Source: Rhodospirillales bacterium 24-66-33
GTDB lineage: Bacteria; Pseudomonadota; Alphaproteobacteria; Reyranellales; Reyranellaceae
NCBI GenBank assembly: GCA_002281855.1
Contig: NCHQ01000018.1
Span: 54,794-118,793 of the forward strand
DNA length: 64,000 nucleotides
Reading direction: 5' to 3'
Below, piece by piece: positions 53,158-61,146 of this stretch. The notes below the pieces were generated by a model, which was given only the letters and a program-made list of their open reading frames with translations, had not been told where the DNA came from and ran no database searches. Both the position numbers and the translations under genes were made by a program. The number at the start of each line of letters is the position of its first letter. Positions within the stretch are counted from its first letter, which is position 1.

Positions 53158-53180
53158 GCCGGCCTGCCGGCTGGTTTTTT
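53158..53180 (+). terminator. Rho-independent terminator after gor
   Basis: A short stem GCCGG-cctg-CCGGC followed after three bases by six T residues. Confidence 0.7.
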
Positions 53181-53246
53181 ATCCACAGCACGTATAGGTT
53201 CACCCACCCCGCCGGCCCCTTCGGCCCGCGGGTCGAGGAGGAGTCG

Positions 53247-54695
53247 ATGACCGCGATCCAGGGTCAATCCAGGACCGATTCGCGGACCGCCGCAAAAGGG
53301 CAGTCCCGCAGTTCCAGTGCCGCCGACTGGTCGCCGACCAGCTGGCGCAGCCGGCCGGCCCTGCAGATGCCGGTCTATCCGGACGCCGCCGCCCTCGCGA
53401 ACGCCGAGGCGCGCCTGCGCCGCTATCCGCCGCTGGTCTTTGCGGGCGAGGCGCGCAAGCTCAAGGCGTCGCTGGCCAAGATCGCCAATGGCGAGGCCTT
53501 CCTGCTGCAGGGCGGCGACTGCGCCGAGAGCTTCGCCGACTTCACCGCCAACAACATCCGCGACACATTCCGCGTGCTGCTGCAGATGGCCGTAGTCCTG
53601 ACCTATGGCGCCGGCGTGCCCGTCGTGAAGGTCGGCCGCATGGCGGGCCAGTTCGCCAAGCCGCGCTCGTCCAACGTCGAGAAGATCGGCGACATCGAAT
53701 TGCCGTCCTACCGCGGCGATAACGTCAACGGCTTCGAGTTCACCGCCGCCGCGCGCCTGCCCGATCCGGAGCGCATGGTGCAGGCCTACAACCAGTCGGC
53801 TGCCACGCTCAACCTGCTGCGTGCCTTCGCCCAGGGCGGTTATGCCGACCTGCACGAGGTCAACCGCTGGAATCTCGACTTCGTGCGCAGTTCGCCCGCC
53901 TCGGCACGCTACGAAGACCTCGCGGCGCGCCTCGACGAGACCTTGAACTTCATGGCGGCCTGCGGCCTCAGTTCCGCGACGACCCCGCAGATCGCCGAGA
54001 CCGACTTCTTCACCAGCCACGAGGCGCTGCTGCTGCAGTACGAGGAGGCGCTGACCCGCGTCGATTCGACGTCGGGCGAGTGGTACGATTGCTCGGCCCA
54101 CATGCTATGGATCGGCGACCGCACGCGCCAGCCCGACGGCGCCCATGTCGAATTCCTGCGCGGCGTCCGGAATCCGATCGGCTTCAAGGCCGGACCCACA
54201 TTGCCGACCGACGATCTGCTGCGCCTGATCGATACGCTGAACCCGTCGAACGAGGCGGGCCGCATCGTGATCATCGCCCGCATGGGCGCCGAAAAGGTGG
54301 GCGACAAGCTTCCGGCGCTGGTCCGCGCCCTGAAGCGCGAAGGCCGCACGGTTGTGTGGTCGTGCGACCCGATGCACGGCAACACCGTCACCGCCTCGAA
54401 CGGCCGAAAGACGCGCCATTTCGATGCGATCCTGCGCGAGGTGAAGGACTTCTTTGCCGTGCACCGTGCCGAGGGCACTCATCCCGGCGGTGTTCATTTC
54501 GAGATGACCGGCCAGGAAGTCACGGAATGCATCGGCGGTTCGACGGACATCACCGTCGACAACCTCAACGAACGCTACGAGACGCAGTGCGACCCGCGGC
54601 TCAACGCCAGCCAGGTGCTGGAACTCGCCTTCCTGCTCGCCGAGCAGCTCAAGGCGGAGCGCCTGTCCGTCGCAAGGGCGCGCCCGGCCAGCTGA
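53247..54695 (+). CDS. 3-deoxy-7-phosphoheptulonate synthase, class II (plant type)
   Basis: A 482-residue class II DAHP synthase, the first step of the shikimate pathway, condensing PEP and erythrose-4-phosphate. Landmarks are Gln-Met-Pro-Val-Tyr-Pro-Asp near residue 42, Leu-Gln-Gly-Gly-Asp-Cys-Ala-Glu-Ser (metal Cys, about 92), Lys-Pro-Arg-Ser, 'WDCDPMHGN'-like Ser-Cys-Asp-Pro-Met-His-Gly-Asn and the C-terminal Thr-Glu-Cys-Ile-Gly-Gly. The first 35 residues are low complexity (Ser/Gln/Arg-rich). The ATG at 53247 has GAGGAGGAG upstream. Class II enzymes are common in alphaproteobacteria. Confidence 0.94.
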   Translation: MTAIQGQSRTDSRTAAKGQSRSSSAADWSPTSWRSRPALQMPVYPDAAALANAEARLRRYPPLVFAGEARKLKASLAKIANGEAFLLQGGDCAESFADFTANNIRDTFRVLLQMAVVLTYGAGVPVVKVGRMAGQFAKPRSSNVEKIGDIELPSYRGDNVNGFEFTAAARLPDPERMVQAYNQSAATLNLLRAFAQGGYADLHEVNRWNLDFVRSSPASARYEDLAARLDETLNFMAACGLSSATTPQIAETDFFTSHEALLLQYEEALTRVDSTSGEWYDCSAHMLWIGDRTRQPDGAHVEFLRGVRNPIGFKAGPTLPTDDLLRLIDTLNPSNEAGRIVIIARMGAEKVGDKLPALVRALKREGRTVVWSCDPMHGNTVTASNGRKTRHFDAILREVKDFFAVHRAEGTHPGGVHFEMTGQEVTECIGGSTDITVDNLNERYETQCDPRLNASQVLELAFLLAEQLKAERLSVARARPAS

Positions 54696-54737
54696 CCGAC
54701 GTCACCGGCTGAGCGCACGAATGCCCGGGGAGGGCCG

Positions 54738-55886
54738 ATGACGCATCCTGAGAATGGCGAGATCGAACGCTATACCGACCACTACTTCAATCGCTCGAAG
54801 CAGGTGGTCGGCAAGTTCGGCGACTGCCAGGTCACCTACGCCATCTTCATGCGCCGCCCGGTGGTGTTCGCGCCGCGGCTCGCGCTGGAATGGCTGGAAG
54901 AAACCTGCCGTGCCCGCAATGCGACGGTGGAACTCGACCTGCGCTACCGAGAGGGAAAATGGGTCGGTGCCGGCGAACCGATGATGTACATCACCGGCTC
55001 GTTCTTCCATCTCGTCGATCTCGAGACGATCTTCCTGCAGAAGCTGGGGCCCGCCTGCGTCGCCGCCTATAATGCTTGGACGATGTGCGCGGACATGCCG
55101 AAGTCGGCCTTCCTCGCCATGGATGCGCGTCATTGTGCCGGCCAGGAGATGGCCGAGATGATGGCCTATGCCGCCTCCGTCGGTTCGGCTCGCGCCAAGC
55201 GCAAGGTCGGCGCCATCGGCTTCATCGGCAATGCCACGCACGCCACGGCGCATTACTTCGGCCGCGAATACGGGCTTGGGACCATGCCGCACGCCCTGAT
55301 CGGCTATGCCGGTTCGACGCTGCGCGCCGCGGAGATGTTTCACGAGACCTTCCCGAACGAGGGGATGACGGTGCTGGTCGACTATTTCGCGCGCGAGATT
55401 TCCGACTCGCTCGAAGTCTGCCGGCGCTTCCCCGAGCTGGCGGCCCAGGGAAACCTGTCGCTGCGCCTCGACACGACCGGCGGCCGATACCTCGAGGGCC
55501 TCGATCCCGCGTCCTCCTATGCCGTGCTCGAGCGCTTTTCCCCGGAATCGATCCGCGGCTACCGCAGCGAGGAAGAGCTTCGCTATCTCGTCGGTACCGG
55601 CGTGTCGGCGGCGGCTATTTTCCACCTGCGTGCCGAACTCGACCGCAACGGCTTCGACAAGGTGAAGATCGTTGCGTCTTCCGGTTTCGGCCCGGCCAAG
55701 TGCCGGATCATGGCCGAGGCAAAGGCGCCGATCGATGTCGTGGGCTCGGGCTCGTTCCTGCCGTCCAACTGGTCCGAAACCTACGCCACGGCCGACATCG
55801 TCGAGTACGATGGTGAGAAGCGCGTGAAGATCGGCCGCGAATTCCTCCACCGCAACCGGCCGGCCGACGCAACCCGTCCGCTCTAG
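54738..55886 (+). CDS. Nicotinate phosphoribosyltransferase
   Basis: A 382-residue type II phosphoribosyltransferase of the nicotinate family, which makes nicotinate mononucleotide for NAD salvage. The N-terminus (Tyr-Thr-Asp-His-Tyr-Phe) and Ala-Phe-Leu-Ala-Met-Asp-Ala-Arg-His, then Gly-Phe-Ile-Gly-Asn-Ala-Thr and Leu-Asp-Thr-Thr-Gly-Gly-Arg, fit the family. The phosphate-binding Gly-Ser-Gly-Ser-Phe motif is near residue 340. The gap to the DAHP synthase gene is 42 bp. It is slightly shorter than E. coli PncB and belongs to the other bacterial branch. Confidence 0.88.
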   Translation: MTHPENGEIERYTDHYFNRSKQVVGKFGDCQVTYAIFMRRPVVFAPRLALEWLEETCRARNATVELDLRYREGKWVGAGEPMMYITGSFFHLVDLETIFLQKLGPACVAAYNAWTMCADMPKSAFLAMDARHCAGQEMAEMMAYAASVGSARAKRKVGAIGFIGNATHATAHYFGREYGLGTMPHALIGYAGSTLRAAEMFHETFPNEGMTVLVDYFAREISDSLEVCRRFPELAAQGNLSLRLDTTGGRYLEGLDPASSYAVLERFSPESIRGYRSEEELRYLVGTGVSAAAIFHLRAELDRNGFDKVKIVASSGFGPAKCRIMAEAKAPIDVVGSGSFLPSNWSETYATADIVEYDGEKRVKIGREFLHRNRPADATRPL

Positions 55887-55902
55887 CTTTCCAGAGGCAC
55901 AT

Positions 55903-56532
55903 ATGCTCAAGCTCTATTTCGCCCCCGGCGCCTGCTCGACCGCATCGCACATCGGGCTCGAGGAAAGCGGCGTGAAGTACGATTCGCAGGCGCTTTCCTT
56001 CGCCAAGAGCGAGCAGCGGACGCGGGAGTATCTCGAGGTCAACCCGCGCGGGCGTGTGCCGGCGCTGGTGGTCGACGAGGGCACGATCGTCGAGAACACG
56101 GCGATCCTGGACTATGTTGCCACCAAGTACGCGCCGCATCTGATGCCCCGGGATCCGGTCCAGCGCGCCCGGGCGCTGTCGCTGATGGCGTGGTTCTCCA
56201 ATGCGGTGCATCCGAACTTCACCCACATCGGCCGTCCCGAGCGCTTCGCGACGGACACCGCCGTGTTCGACCATCTGAAGGCGGTCGGTCGTGAGAACTT
56301 CCACGGCAACCTCAAGGAGATCGACGGTCTTCTGGCGGGGAGGACTTGGTTTCTGGGCGACGAGTTCTCGGTGGTCGACGGCTATGCGCTGGTTTTCTAC
56401 GGCTGGGGCAAGCGCATCGGGCTGCCGGTCGAGGAGCTCGCGAACTACACGGCCTGGAAGGACCGCATGCTTGCGCGGCCGGCCGTGAAGCGCGTCCTCG
56501 AGCGGGAGCAGAGCCTTCTGCTCGCGGCCTGA
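55903..56532 (+). CDS. Glutathione S-transferase
   Basis: A 209-residue soluble GST. The N-terminal thioredoxin-like domain (1-80) begins Leu-Tyr-Phe-Ala-Pro-Gly-Ala-Cys-Ser with the candidate catalytic Ser/Cys pair of beta-class-like enzymes. It has Val-Pro-Ala-Leu and Glu-Asn-Thr-Ala-Ile for glutathione binding. The helical domain follows from about 90 with Ser-Val-Val-Asp-Gly-Tyr (N-capping box). It lies 16 bp after the phosphoribosyltransferase gene. Substrate unknown. Confidence 0.9.
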   Translation: MLKLYFAPGACSTASHIGLEESGVKYDSQALSFAKSEQRTREYLEVNPRGRVPALVVDEGTIVENTAILDYVATKYAPHLMPRDPVQRARALSLMAWFSNAVHPNFTHIGRPERFATDTAVFDHLKAVGRENFHGNLKEIDGLLAGRTWFLGDEFSVVDGYALVFYGWGKRIGLPVEELANYTAWKDRMLARPAVKRVLEREQSLLLAA

Positions 56533-56610
56533 CGGAAACGCCATCGCTTCCCCCTGGGCGTCGCGACTCGCGATGCTTGCCGTCACTCCTTGCCTTCCCT
56601 ATAAGTGAAT

Positions 56611-56625
56611 TGATAATTATTCGCA
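56611..56625 (+). promoter_or_regulatory. Fur-box-like element upstream of the FecI-type sigma gene
   Basis: TGATAAT-T-ATTCGCA matches the Fur 7-1-7 half-site pattern (TGATAAT-x-ATTATCA) at 12 of 14 positions and lies about 20-35 bp before the sigma gene's candidate starts, in a clear AT-rich island. Iron repression of the sigma gene is the expected reading. Confidence 0.55.
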
Positions 56626-56644
56626 TGTAGGGGTGGTGGTGGGC

Positions 56645-57152
56645 GTGAGTTCGGCGGATCCGACCCTGGCTCTGTATCTGAAGCACCGTGGCTCGCTGGT
56701 GAACTACGCCAACGGCATCGTCAGGGATCGGGCGGGCGCGGAAGACGTCGTGCAGGAGGCCTATCTCAGGTTCAGCTCCGCGAGCAGCGATGAGAGGCTG
56801 ATCACCAGTCCCGTCAGCTACCTTTACCGGATCGTTCGCAATCTCGCGCTCGACTGGGTTCACCGGACCTCGGACAGCGCGTCGACAGGGCAGGCCGGCG
56901 CTCGAGCAGGTCGCCCAGGACGGGCCCACGGCCGAGGATGTCCTTCACTATCGCGACGAGCTGCGGATACTGACCGACGCGCTCGCGGAGTTGCCGGAGC
57001 GGACGCGCATCGCCTTCACCATGTATCGCCTGGAGGGCTGCACGCTCCAGCAGGTGGGGGACCGGCTCGGTGTCTCCGTCGTGCGAGCGCACCAACTCGT
57101 GAAAGATGCGATCCTCCATGCCGCACGCCGTTTGGATGGCACGGATGGCTGA
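56645..57152 (+). pseudogene. FecI-type ECF sigma factor with apparent +1 frameshift
   Basis: The N-terminal part (region 2: Arg-Asp-Arg-Ala-Gly-Ala-Glu-Asp-Val-Val-Gln-Glu-Ala-Tyr-Leu-Arg) reads in one frame up to about 56870. The C-terminal part (region 4: Leu-Pro-Glu-Arg-Thr-Arg-Ile-Ala-Phe, then Leu-Gly-Val-Ser-Val-Val-Arg-Ala-His-Gln-Leu) continues in the +1 frame from about 56880 to a TGA at 57150-57152. Neither frame alone gives a full sigma factor; joined they give about 168 residues, normal for FecI. The shift lies between about 56865 and 56900, without a long homopolymer. The FecR and receptor genes downstream look intact. Start uncertain (GTG 56645 or 56633). Confidence 0.8.
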
Positions 57153-57176
57153 TCCCGTGGAAGTTTCGCGGTGGTG

Positions 57177-57204
57177 CCCTTAAAAGTCGACATCGCCCGC
57201 CGTC
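57177..57204 (+). promoter_or_regulatory. Putative FecI-type sigma promoter upstream of fecR-like gene
   Basis: CCCTTAAA (57177-57184), a 16-bp spacer, then CGTC (57201-57204), 46 bp before the fecR-like GTG. The same two blocks at the same spacing precede the TonB receptor gene, and the layout resembles the TAAAT-N16/17-CGT iron-starvation promoters of PvdS-type sigma factors. Confidence 0.55.
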
Positions 57205-57249
57205 TGTTCGTTGTGATCGTCCGGAGCGGGCGAGCGGGTTTGCAGACGG

Positions 57250-58221
57250 GTGACTTCCGACGTGGATGATAGCGACTCCCTGCGCAGCGAGGCGGTGGAT
57301 TGGCTGGTGCGCATCAACGCCGCGCCGCACGATACTGCTGCCCGCGCAGGCTTGGACGCGTGGCTGGCGTCCAGCGAGGCCAATCGCCGTGCCTATCGCA
57401 GTGTCGAGCGGGTCTGGACGCTTTCCGGCAACTCGCCGTCGGCGGCGCTTTCGTCGTCGCACAAGGTCGTCGACCTGTCGCGCGTTCGCCGGACGAGACG
57501 CGCCTGGGGGCTCGCAGCAGCGGGCCTCGCGGCCTGTGTCGCGCTCTGGTTCTTTCCGAGCCTGAAGCTGCACTTCCAGGCCGATCATCTGACCGGCGTT
57601 GCCGAGCTGCGCGAACTGACGCTCGAGGATGGCAGTGTCGTGCATCTCGATGCCGCCAGCGCCATTGCCGTTCGCTACGACAAGGGACGCCGCGAGGTCG
57701 AACTGTTGGCGGGACAGGCGTTCTTCAAGGTCGTATCCGCCCGCGACCGGCCTTTCGTCGTGACGGCCGGCAACGTTGCGGTCACCGTCAAGGGCACGGC
57801 CTTCGATGTCGGTTCGTTCCGGGACGGCGTGTCCGTCGCGGTTCAGTCGGGGACCGTCGAGGTCCTTGTCTCCGGCGGCGAGCGAAACGTGTTGTCCACC
57901 TTGTTGCGAGGCGAGCGCATGGTGGTCGACAGGGAGGGTGCCTTTGCGCGCTCACAGGTCTCTCCGGAGGATGTCGCGTCATGGCGCGAACACAGGCTCG
58001 TCGTCGATGGCGCCACCCTGGGTGAGGTCGTGGACGAGTTGGGCCGCCATCATCGCGGTGTCATCGTGGTGAGCGACCGCAGCCTGGCGGACCGTCGCAT
58101 CACCGGCGTGTTCGATCTCCGCCGTCCGCTCGAGGCGCTGCAGACGGTGGCCCGGACCCAGCACGGTTCGGTCCTGGAAATTTCGCCATACCTCACGATC
58201 GTCTCGTCGTCGAAGCCCTGA
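57250..58221 (+). CDS. FecR-family sigma regulator
   Basis: A 323-residue inner-membrane regulator with three parts. A cytoplasmic N-terminal domain of the DUF4880 type (about 10-60) has Glu-Ala-Val-Asp-Trp-Leu-Val-Arg and Ala-Asn-Arg-Arg-Ala-Tyr. One transmembrane helix lies at about 85-103. The periplasmic FecR domain (about 115-225) contains Leu-Glu-Asp-Gly-Ser-Val-Val-His-Leu-Asp-Ala and Val-Lys-Gly-Thr-Ala-Phe-Asp-Val. The C-terminal about 70 residues form the DUF4974/secretin-like domain. It relays receptor occupancy to the FecI sigma. GTG start 98 bp after the sigma gene stop. Confidence 0.9.
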   Translation: MTSDVDDSDSLRSEAVDWLVRINAAPHDTAARAGLDAWLASSEANRRAYRSVERVWTLSGNSPSAALSSSHKVVDLSRVRRTRRAWGLAAAGLAACVALWFFPSLKLHFQADHLTGVAELRELTLEDGSVVHLDAASAIAVRYDKGRREVELLAGQAFFKVVSARDRPFVVTAGNVAVTVKGTAFDVGSFRDGVSVAVQSGTVEVLVSGGERNVLSTLLRGERMVVDREGAFARSQVSPEDVASWREHRLVVDGATLGEVVDELGRHHRGVIVVSDRSLADRRITGVFDLRRPLEALQTVARTQHGSVLEISPYLTIVSSSKP

Positions 58222-58237
58222 ATATTTCTTCCGGCGC

Positions 58238-58265
58238 CCCTTAAATCCGCGCCGCTCCGCCCGTC
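58238..58265 (+). promoter_or_regulatory. Putative FecI-type sigma promoter upstream of the TonB receptor gene
   Basis: CCCTTAAA (58238-58245), a 16-bp spacer, then CGTC (58262-58265), 45 bp before the receptor ATG. This is the second copy of the element found before the fecR-like gene, with the same spacing. Confidence 0.6.
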
Positions 58266-58309
58266 CTCTGGTCGCGAACGCAAATCGTTCGCGTCAGTTC
58301 AGCGTCTCC

Positions 58310-60817
58310 ATGGCCCGCCGGTCTGGAGCAGCGGGGGAGTTCGTTGTGTTGCAGGACCGGTCCGGTAGCGTCGCGCATGCAGTTGCCATCGCCACAGTCG
58401 CCCTGGCGATGGGGGCTCCCACCGCATTCGCGCAGACAGGAGCGGCCGGAGGCCAGGCCCCGCTCGTGGCGCAGGCCAGCAGGACGGCAACGTTCGACAT
58501 TCCGGCGCAGCCGCTCTCCCAGGCCTTGATGGCCTTCGGCCGCCAGTCTGGCATGCAGATCGCCGTCGATTCCGGGTCCGTGGCGGGTAAGATCAGCGCC
58601 CCGGTCACGGGCTCGATGACGGCGGATCAGGCCCTGCGCCAGCTCCTGTCGGGATCGGGCCTCACCTACCAGTTCACGTCGGCTAACGCGGTGACCGTTG
58701 CCGGCGCTCCTGTGCCGGCTCCTGGCAGCGTGCCGGGCTCTAGTGCACTGATCCTCGATCCGGTTCGCGTGCAGGCTGTCCCGACCACCCCGTCGCAGGG
58801 CGAGATCGGCAACCAGTCGCCGCCCTATGCCGGTGGGCAGGTGGCGCGCGGCGGCAAGGTCGGCCTGCTCGGCAACCGCGACTACATGGACACGCCGTTC
58901 AGCGAGACGACCTACACCAACCAGTACATCCAGAACCAGCAGGCCCGCACGCTGACCGATGTCCTGGCCGGCGACCCGACGCTGCGCTCGGGCATTCCCA
59001 ACGGCAACGTCTTCGACGACCGCGTCATGATCCGCGGCATCACGGTGCTCAATCCTAACTTCGGCCTCGGCGGTCTCTACGGCATCGTGCCCAACCAGGC
59101 CGATATGACGGGCATCGAGCGGGTCGAGGTCTTCCGCGGTCCCACGGCGTTCCTGAACGGTGCGCTGCCCAGCGCCGTCGGTGGCACCATCAATCTAGTC
59201 CCGAAACGCGCGACCGACACGCCGATCACACAAGGCACCCTTCTTTACAATTCCGACTCTCAACTCGGTGGTTCGCTGGACGTCGGGCGCCGATTCGGTC
59301 CCGACAACGAACTCGGTCTGCGCGCGGGCGGGACGTATTATTCCGGCGACACGGCCGTCAATAACCAGAACGCCGAGCGTCTGGCGCTCACCCTCGGCTT
59401 CGACTACCGCAGCGACCGCACGCGTATCGACGCGGATCTCGGCTACCTCAAGCGCGACGTAGGCGCGTTCCAGGGCGGCATCTTCCTGGCGCCCGGCGTC
59501 CAGCTGCCGCCGGCTCCCTATGCCAGCCAGAGCTCCTACCAGCCATGGGAGCGGCTGCAGGGCAACGACGTTTATGGTGCGCTGCGTTTCGAGCACGACA
59601 TCGTCGAAGGTCTGACGGGCTTCATCAAGGCCGGCGCGCGGCGCAGCAACTACACGTCGGTCTACTTCAACCAGAACATCGTGAACTACAACGGCAACAC
59701 GACGATCTCGTCTGCCGGTCAATATATGTCCACGGTCGAGGCGCTGTCTCTCGAGGCAGGGTTGCGTGCCAAGTTCCATACGGGTCCGATCAAGCACGAG
59801 GCGGCGCTGGTCGGCGACTATCTCAAGACCCAGAACTACACGTTCAACAATCCGATCGCGACCAGACTGAATTCCAACCTCTACAATCCGACGTTCATTT
59901 CGCAGCCGAGCTTTTTCGGATTCCGGACCCAGGGGCCGCCGCTCACGTCGGATTCCGTCTACGGAAGCATCGGCATCGTCGACGCTCTGTCGTTCAACGA
60001 CGACATGTTCCAGATCATCGGTGGCGCGCGCCTGCAGCGCCTGCAGACGGCAAACTACAGCACGGTGACCGGCCTGCCGACCAACGGCAACAATCAGAGC
60101 GTCGTGTCGCCTTCGGCCTCCTTCGTCTTCAAGCCGGCGAAGGAAGTCATGGTGTACGGCAACTACATCCAGGCGCTGCAGCAGGGACCGGTGGCGGGCG
60201 CGGGTCTCACCAATGCCGGCATGCAATTCCCGCCTTTCGTCACCAATCAGTTCGAAGTCGGTGTGAAGGTCGACTTCGGCTATGTCGGCGCCACGGTGAG
60301 TGCCTTCCAGATCACGCTGCCGAGCTCCTACACGGATCTGGCGACCAACACGCTCGTTACCAACGGACAGCAGCGCAACCAGGGCATCGAATTCATCGCC
60401 TTCGGCGAACCGGCGCCGGGCCTCAAGCTGCTGGGAGGTCTCACCCTTCTCAATGCCATCCAGACCAACACCCAGGGCGGCCTGACCAACGGCAAGCAGG
60501 CGGTCGGGACGACACCGTTCCAGGCGTCGCTCGGGCTCGACTGGGATACGCCCTATGTCAAAGGCCTCGGCGTGATGGGCCGCGCCGTCTACAACGGCCA
60601 GGTCTACCTCAATGCCGCCAATACCCAGGCCGCACCGCCCTGGACCCGCTTCGATGCCGGCCTGCGCTACACGTTCGACCGGACCGACGGCAAGCCGGTC
60701 ACGCTGCGCGCCAACGTCATCAACGTGTTCGATGCCAATTACTGGATCGCGACGACCTCGTTCTTCGTCCAGAACCAGCCGCGCACTTTCCTGTTGTCGC
60801 TGACCGCGGATTTCTAG
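58310..60817 (+). CDS. TonB-dependent siderophore receptor with N-terminal signalling domain
   Basis: An 835-residue outer-membrane receptor. Signal peptide to about residue 42; secretin/TonB short N-terminal (STN) signalling domain about 60-130 (Phe-Asp-Ile-Pro-Ala-Gln-Pro-Leu-Ser-Gln-Ala-Leu); plug domain about 190-310 (Val-Met-Ile-Arg-Gly-Ile, Arg-Val-Glu-Val-Phe-Arg-Gly-Pro); then a 22-strand barrel ending in Phe. The STN domain is what contacts FecR, so the receptor is of the FecA/FpvA signalling type. The plug region before 190 is long and Pro/Gly-rich. The siderophore is unknown. Confidence 0.93.
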   Translation: MARRSGAAGEFVVLQDRSGSVAHAVAIATVALAMGAPTAFAQTGAAGGQAPLVAQASRTATFDIPAQPLSQALMAFGRQSGMQIAVDSGSVAGKISAPVTGSMTADQALRQLLSGSGLTYQFTSANAVTVAGAPVPAPGSVPGSSALILDPVRVQAVPTTPSQGEIGNQSPPYAGGQVARGGKVGLLGNRDYMDTPFSETTYTNQYIQNQQARTLTDVLAGDPTLRSGIPNGNVFDDRVMIRGITVLNPNFGLGGLYGIVPNQADMTGIERVEVFRGPTAFLNGALPSAVGGTINLVPKRATDTPITQGTLLYNSDSQLGGSLDVGRRFGPDNELGLRAGGTYYSGDTAVNNQNAERLALTLGFDYRSDRTRIDADLGYLKRDVGAFQGGIFLAPGVQLPPAPYASQSSYQPWERLQGNDVYGALRFEHDIVEGLTGFIKAGARRSNYTSVYFNQNIVNYNGNTTISSAGQYMSTVEALSLEAGLRAKFHTGPIKHEAALVGDYLKTQNYTFNNPIATRLNSNLYNPTFISQPSFFGFRTQGPPLTSDSVYGSIGIVDALSFNDDMFQIIGGARLQRLQTANYSTVTGLPTNGNNQSVVSPSASFVFKPAKEVMVYGNYIQALQQGPVAGAGLTNAGMQFPPFVTNQFEVGVKVDFGYVGATVSAFQITLPSSYTDLATNTLVTNGQQRNQGIEFIAFGEPAPGLKLLGGLTLLNAIQTNTQGGLTNGKQAVGTTPFQASLGLDWDTPYVKGLGVMGRAVYNGQVYLNAANTQAAPPWTRFDAGLRYTFDRTDGKPVTLRANVINVFDANYWIATTSFFVQNQPRTFLLSLTADF

Positions 60818-60824
60818 CGCCTCC

Positions 60825-61145
60825 ATGGCGAAGGCTGCCTCTGCGTCCTCCTCCGCACCCGTCGGCGCCGGCAAGGTGGTCGTGCGCGTCCTCGCCATCG
60901 TGTTCGGCGCCTATGCGGCCAGTGCCGCGGTGGTGGCGGCGGGGGTCGCCGGGCTGATCCTGGCGGGCGTGAACAAGAGCGACGCCTTCACCGTCTGCAG
61001 CATCCTGGGCTTCCTCCTCTATGTCGGACTGGCGATCTGGGCGGCCGCCGCGCGCCGGCTGGTGCCGATGGTGGGCACCCTGCTGTTCGTCACGGCGGCG
61101 GGAACCGGAATCGGCTTTCTTCCCGCCCTGATCGGCGGAGCCTGA
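60825..61145 (+). CDS. Small membrane protein, DUF3649-like
   Basis: A 106-residue protein with three predicted membrane helices (about 20-45, 55-75, 80-100). Size, helix pattern and position between a TonB receptor and a PepSY protein match the DUF3649 group found in siderophore-uptake operons. Function unknown, presumably part of inner-membrane iron handling. The gap to the receptor gene is 7 bp; the stop is 1 bp before the PepSY gene. Confidence 0.75.
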   Translation: MAKAASASSSAPVGAGKVVVRVLAIVFGAYAASAAVVAAGVAGLILAGVNKSDAFTVCSILGFLLYVGLAIWAAAARRLVPMVGTLLFVTAAGTGIGFLPALIGGA

Positions 61146-61146
61146 G

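Noticed and set aside
51993..53246. An open frame upstream of and continuous with the DAHP synthase frame
   Set aside because: It overlaps the glutathione reductase gene in another frame, has no family match, and the ATG at 53247 has a strong Shine-Dalgarno.
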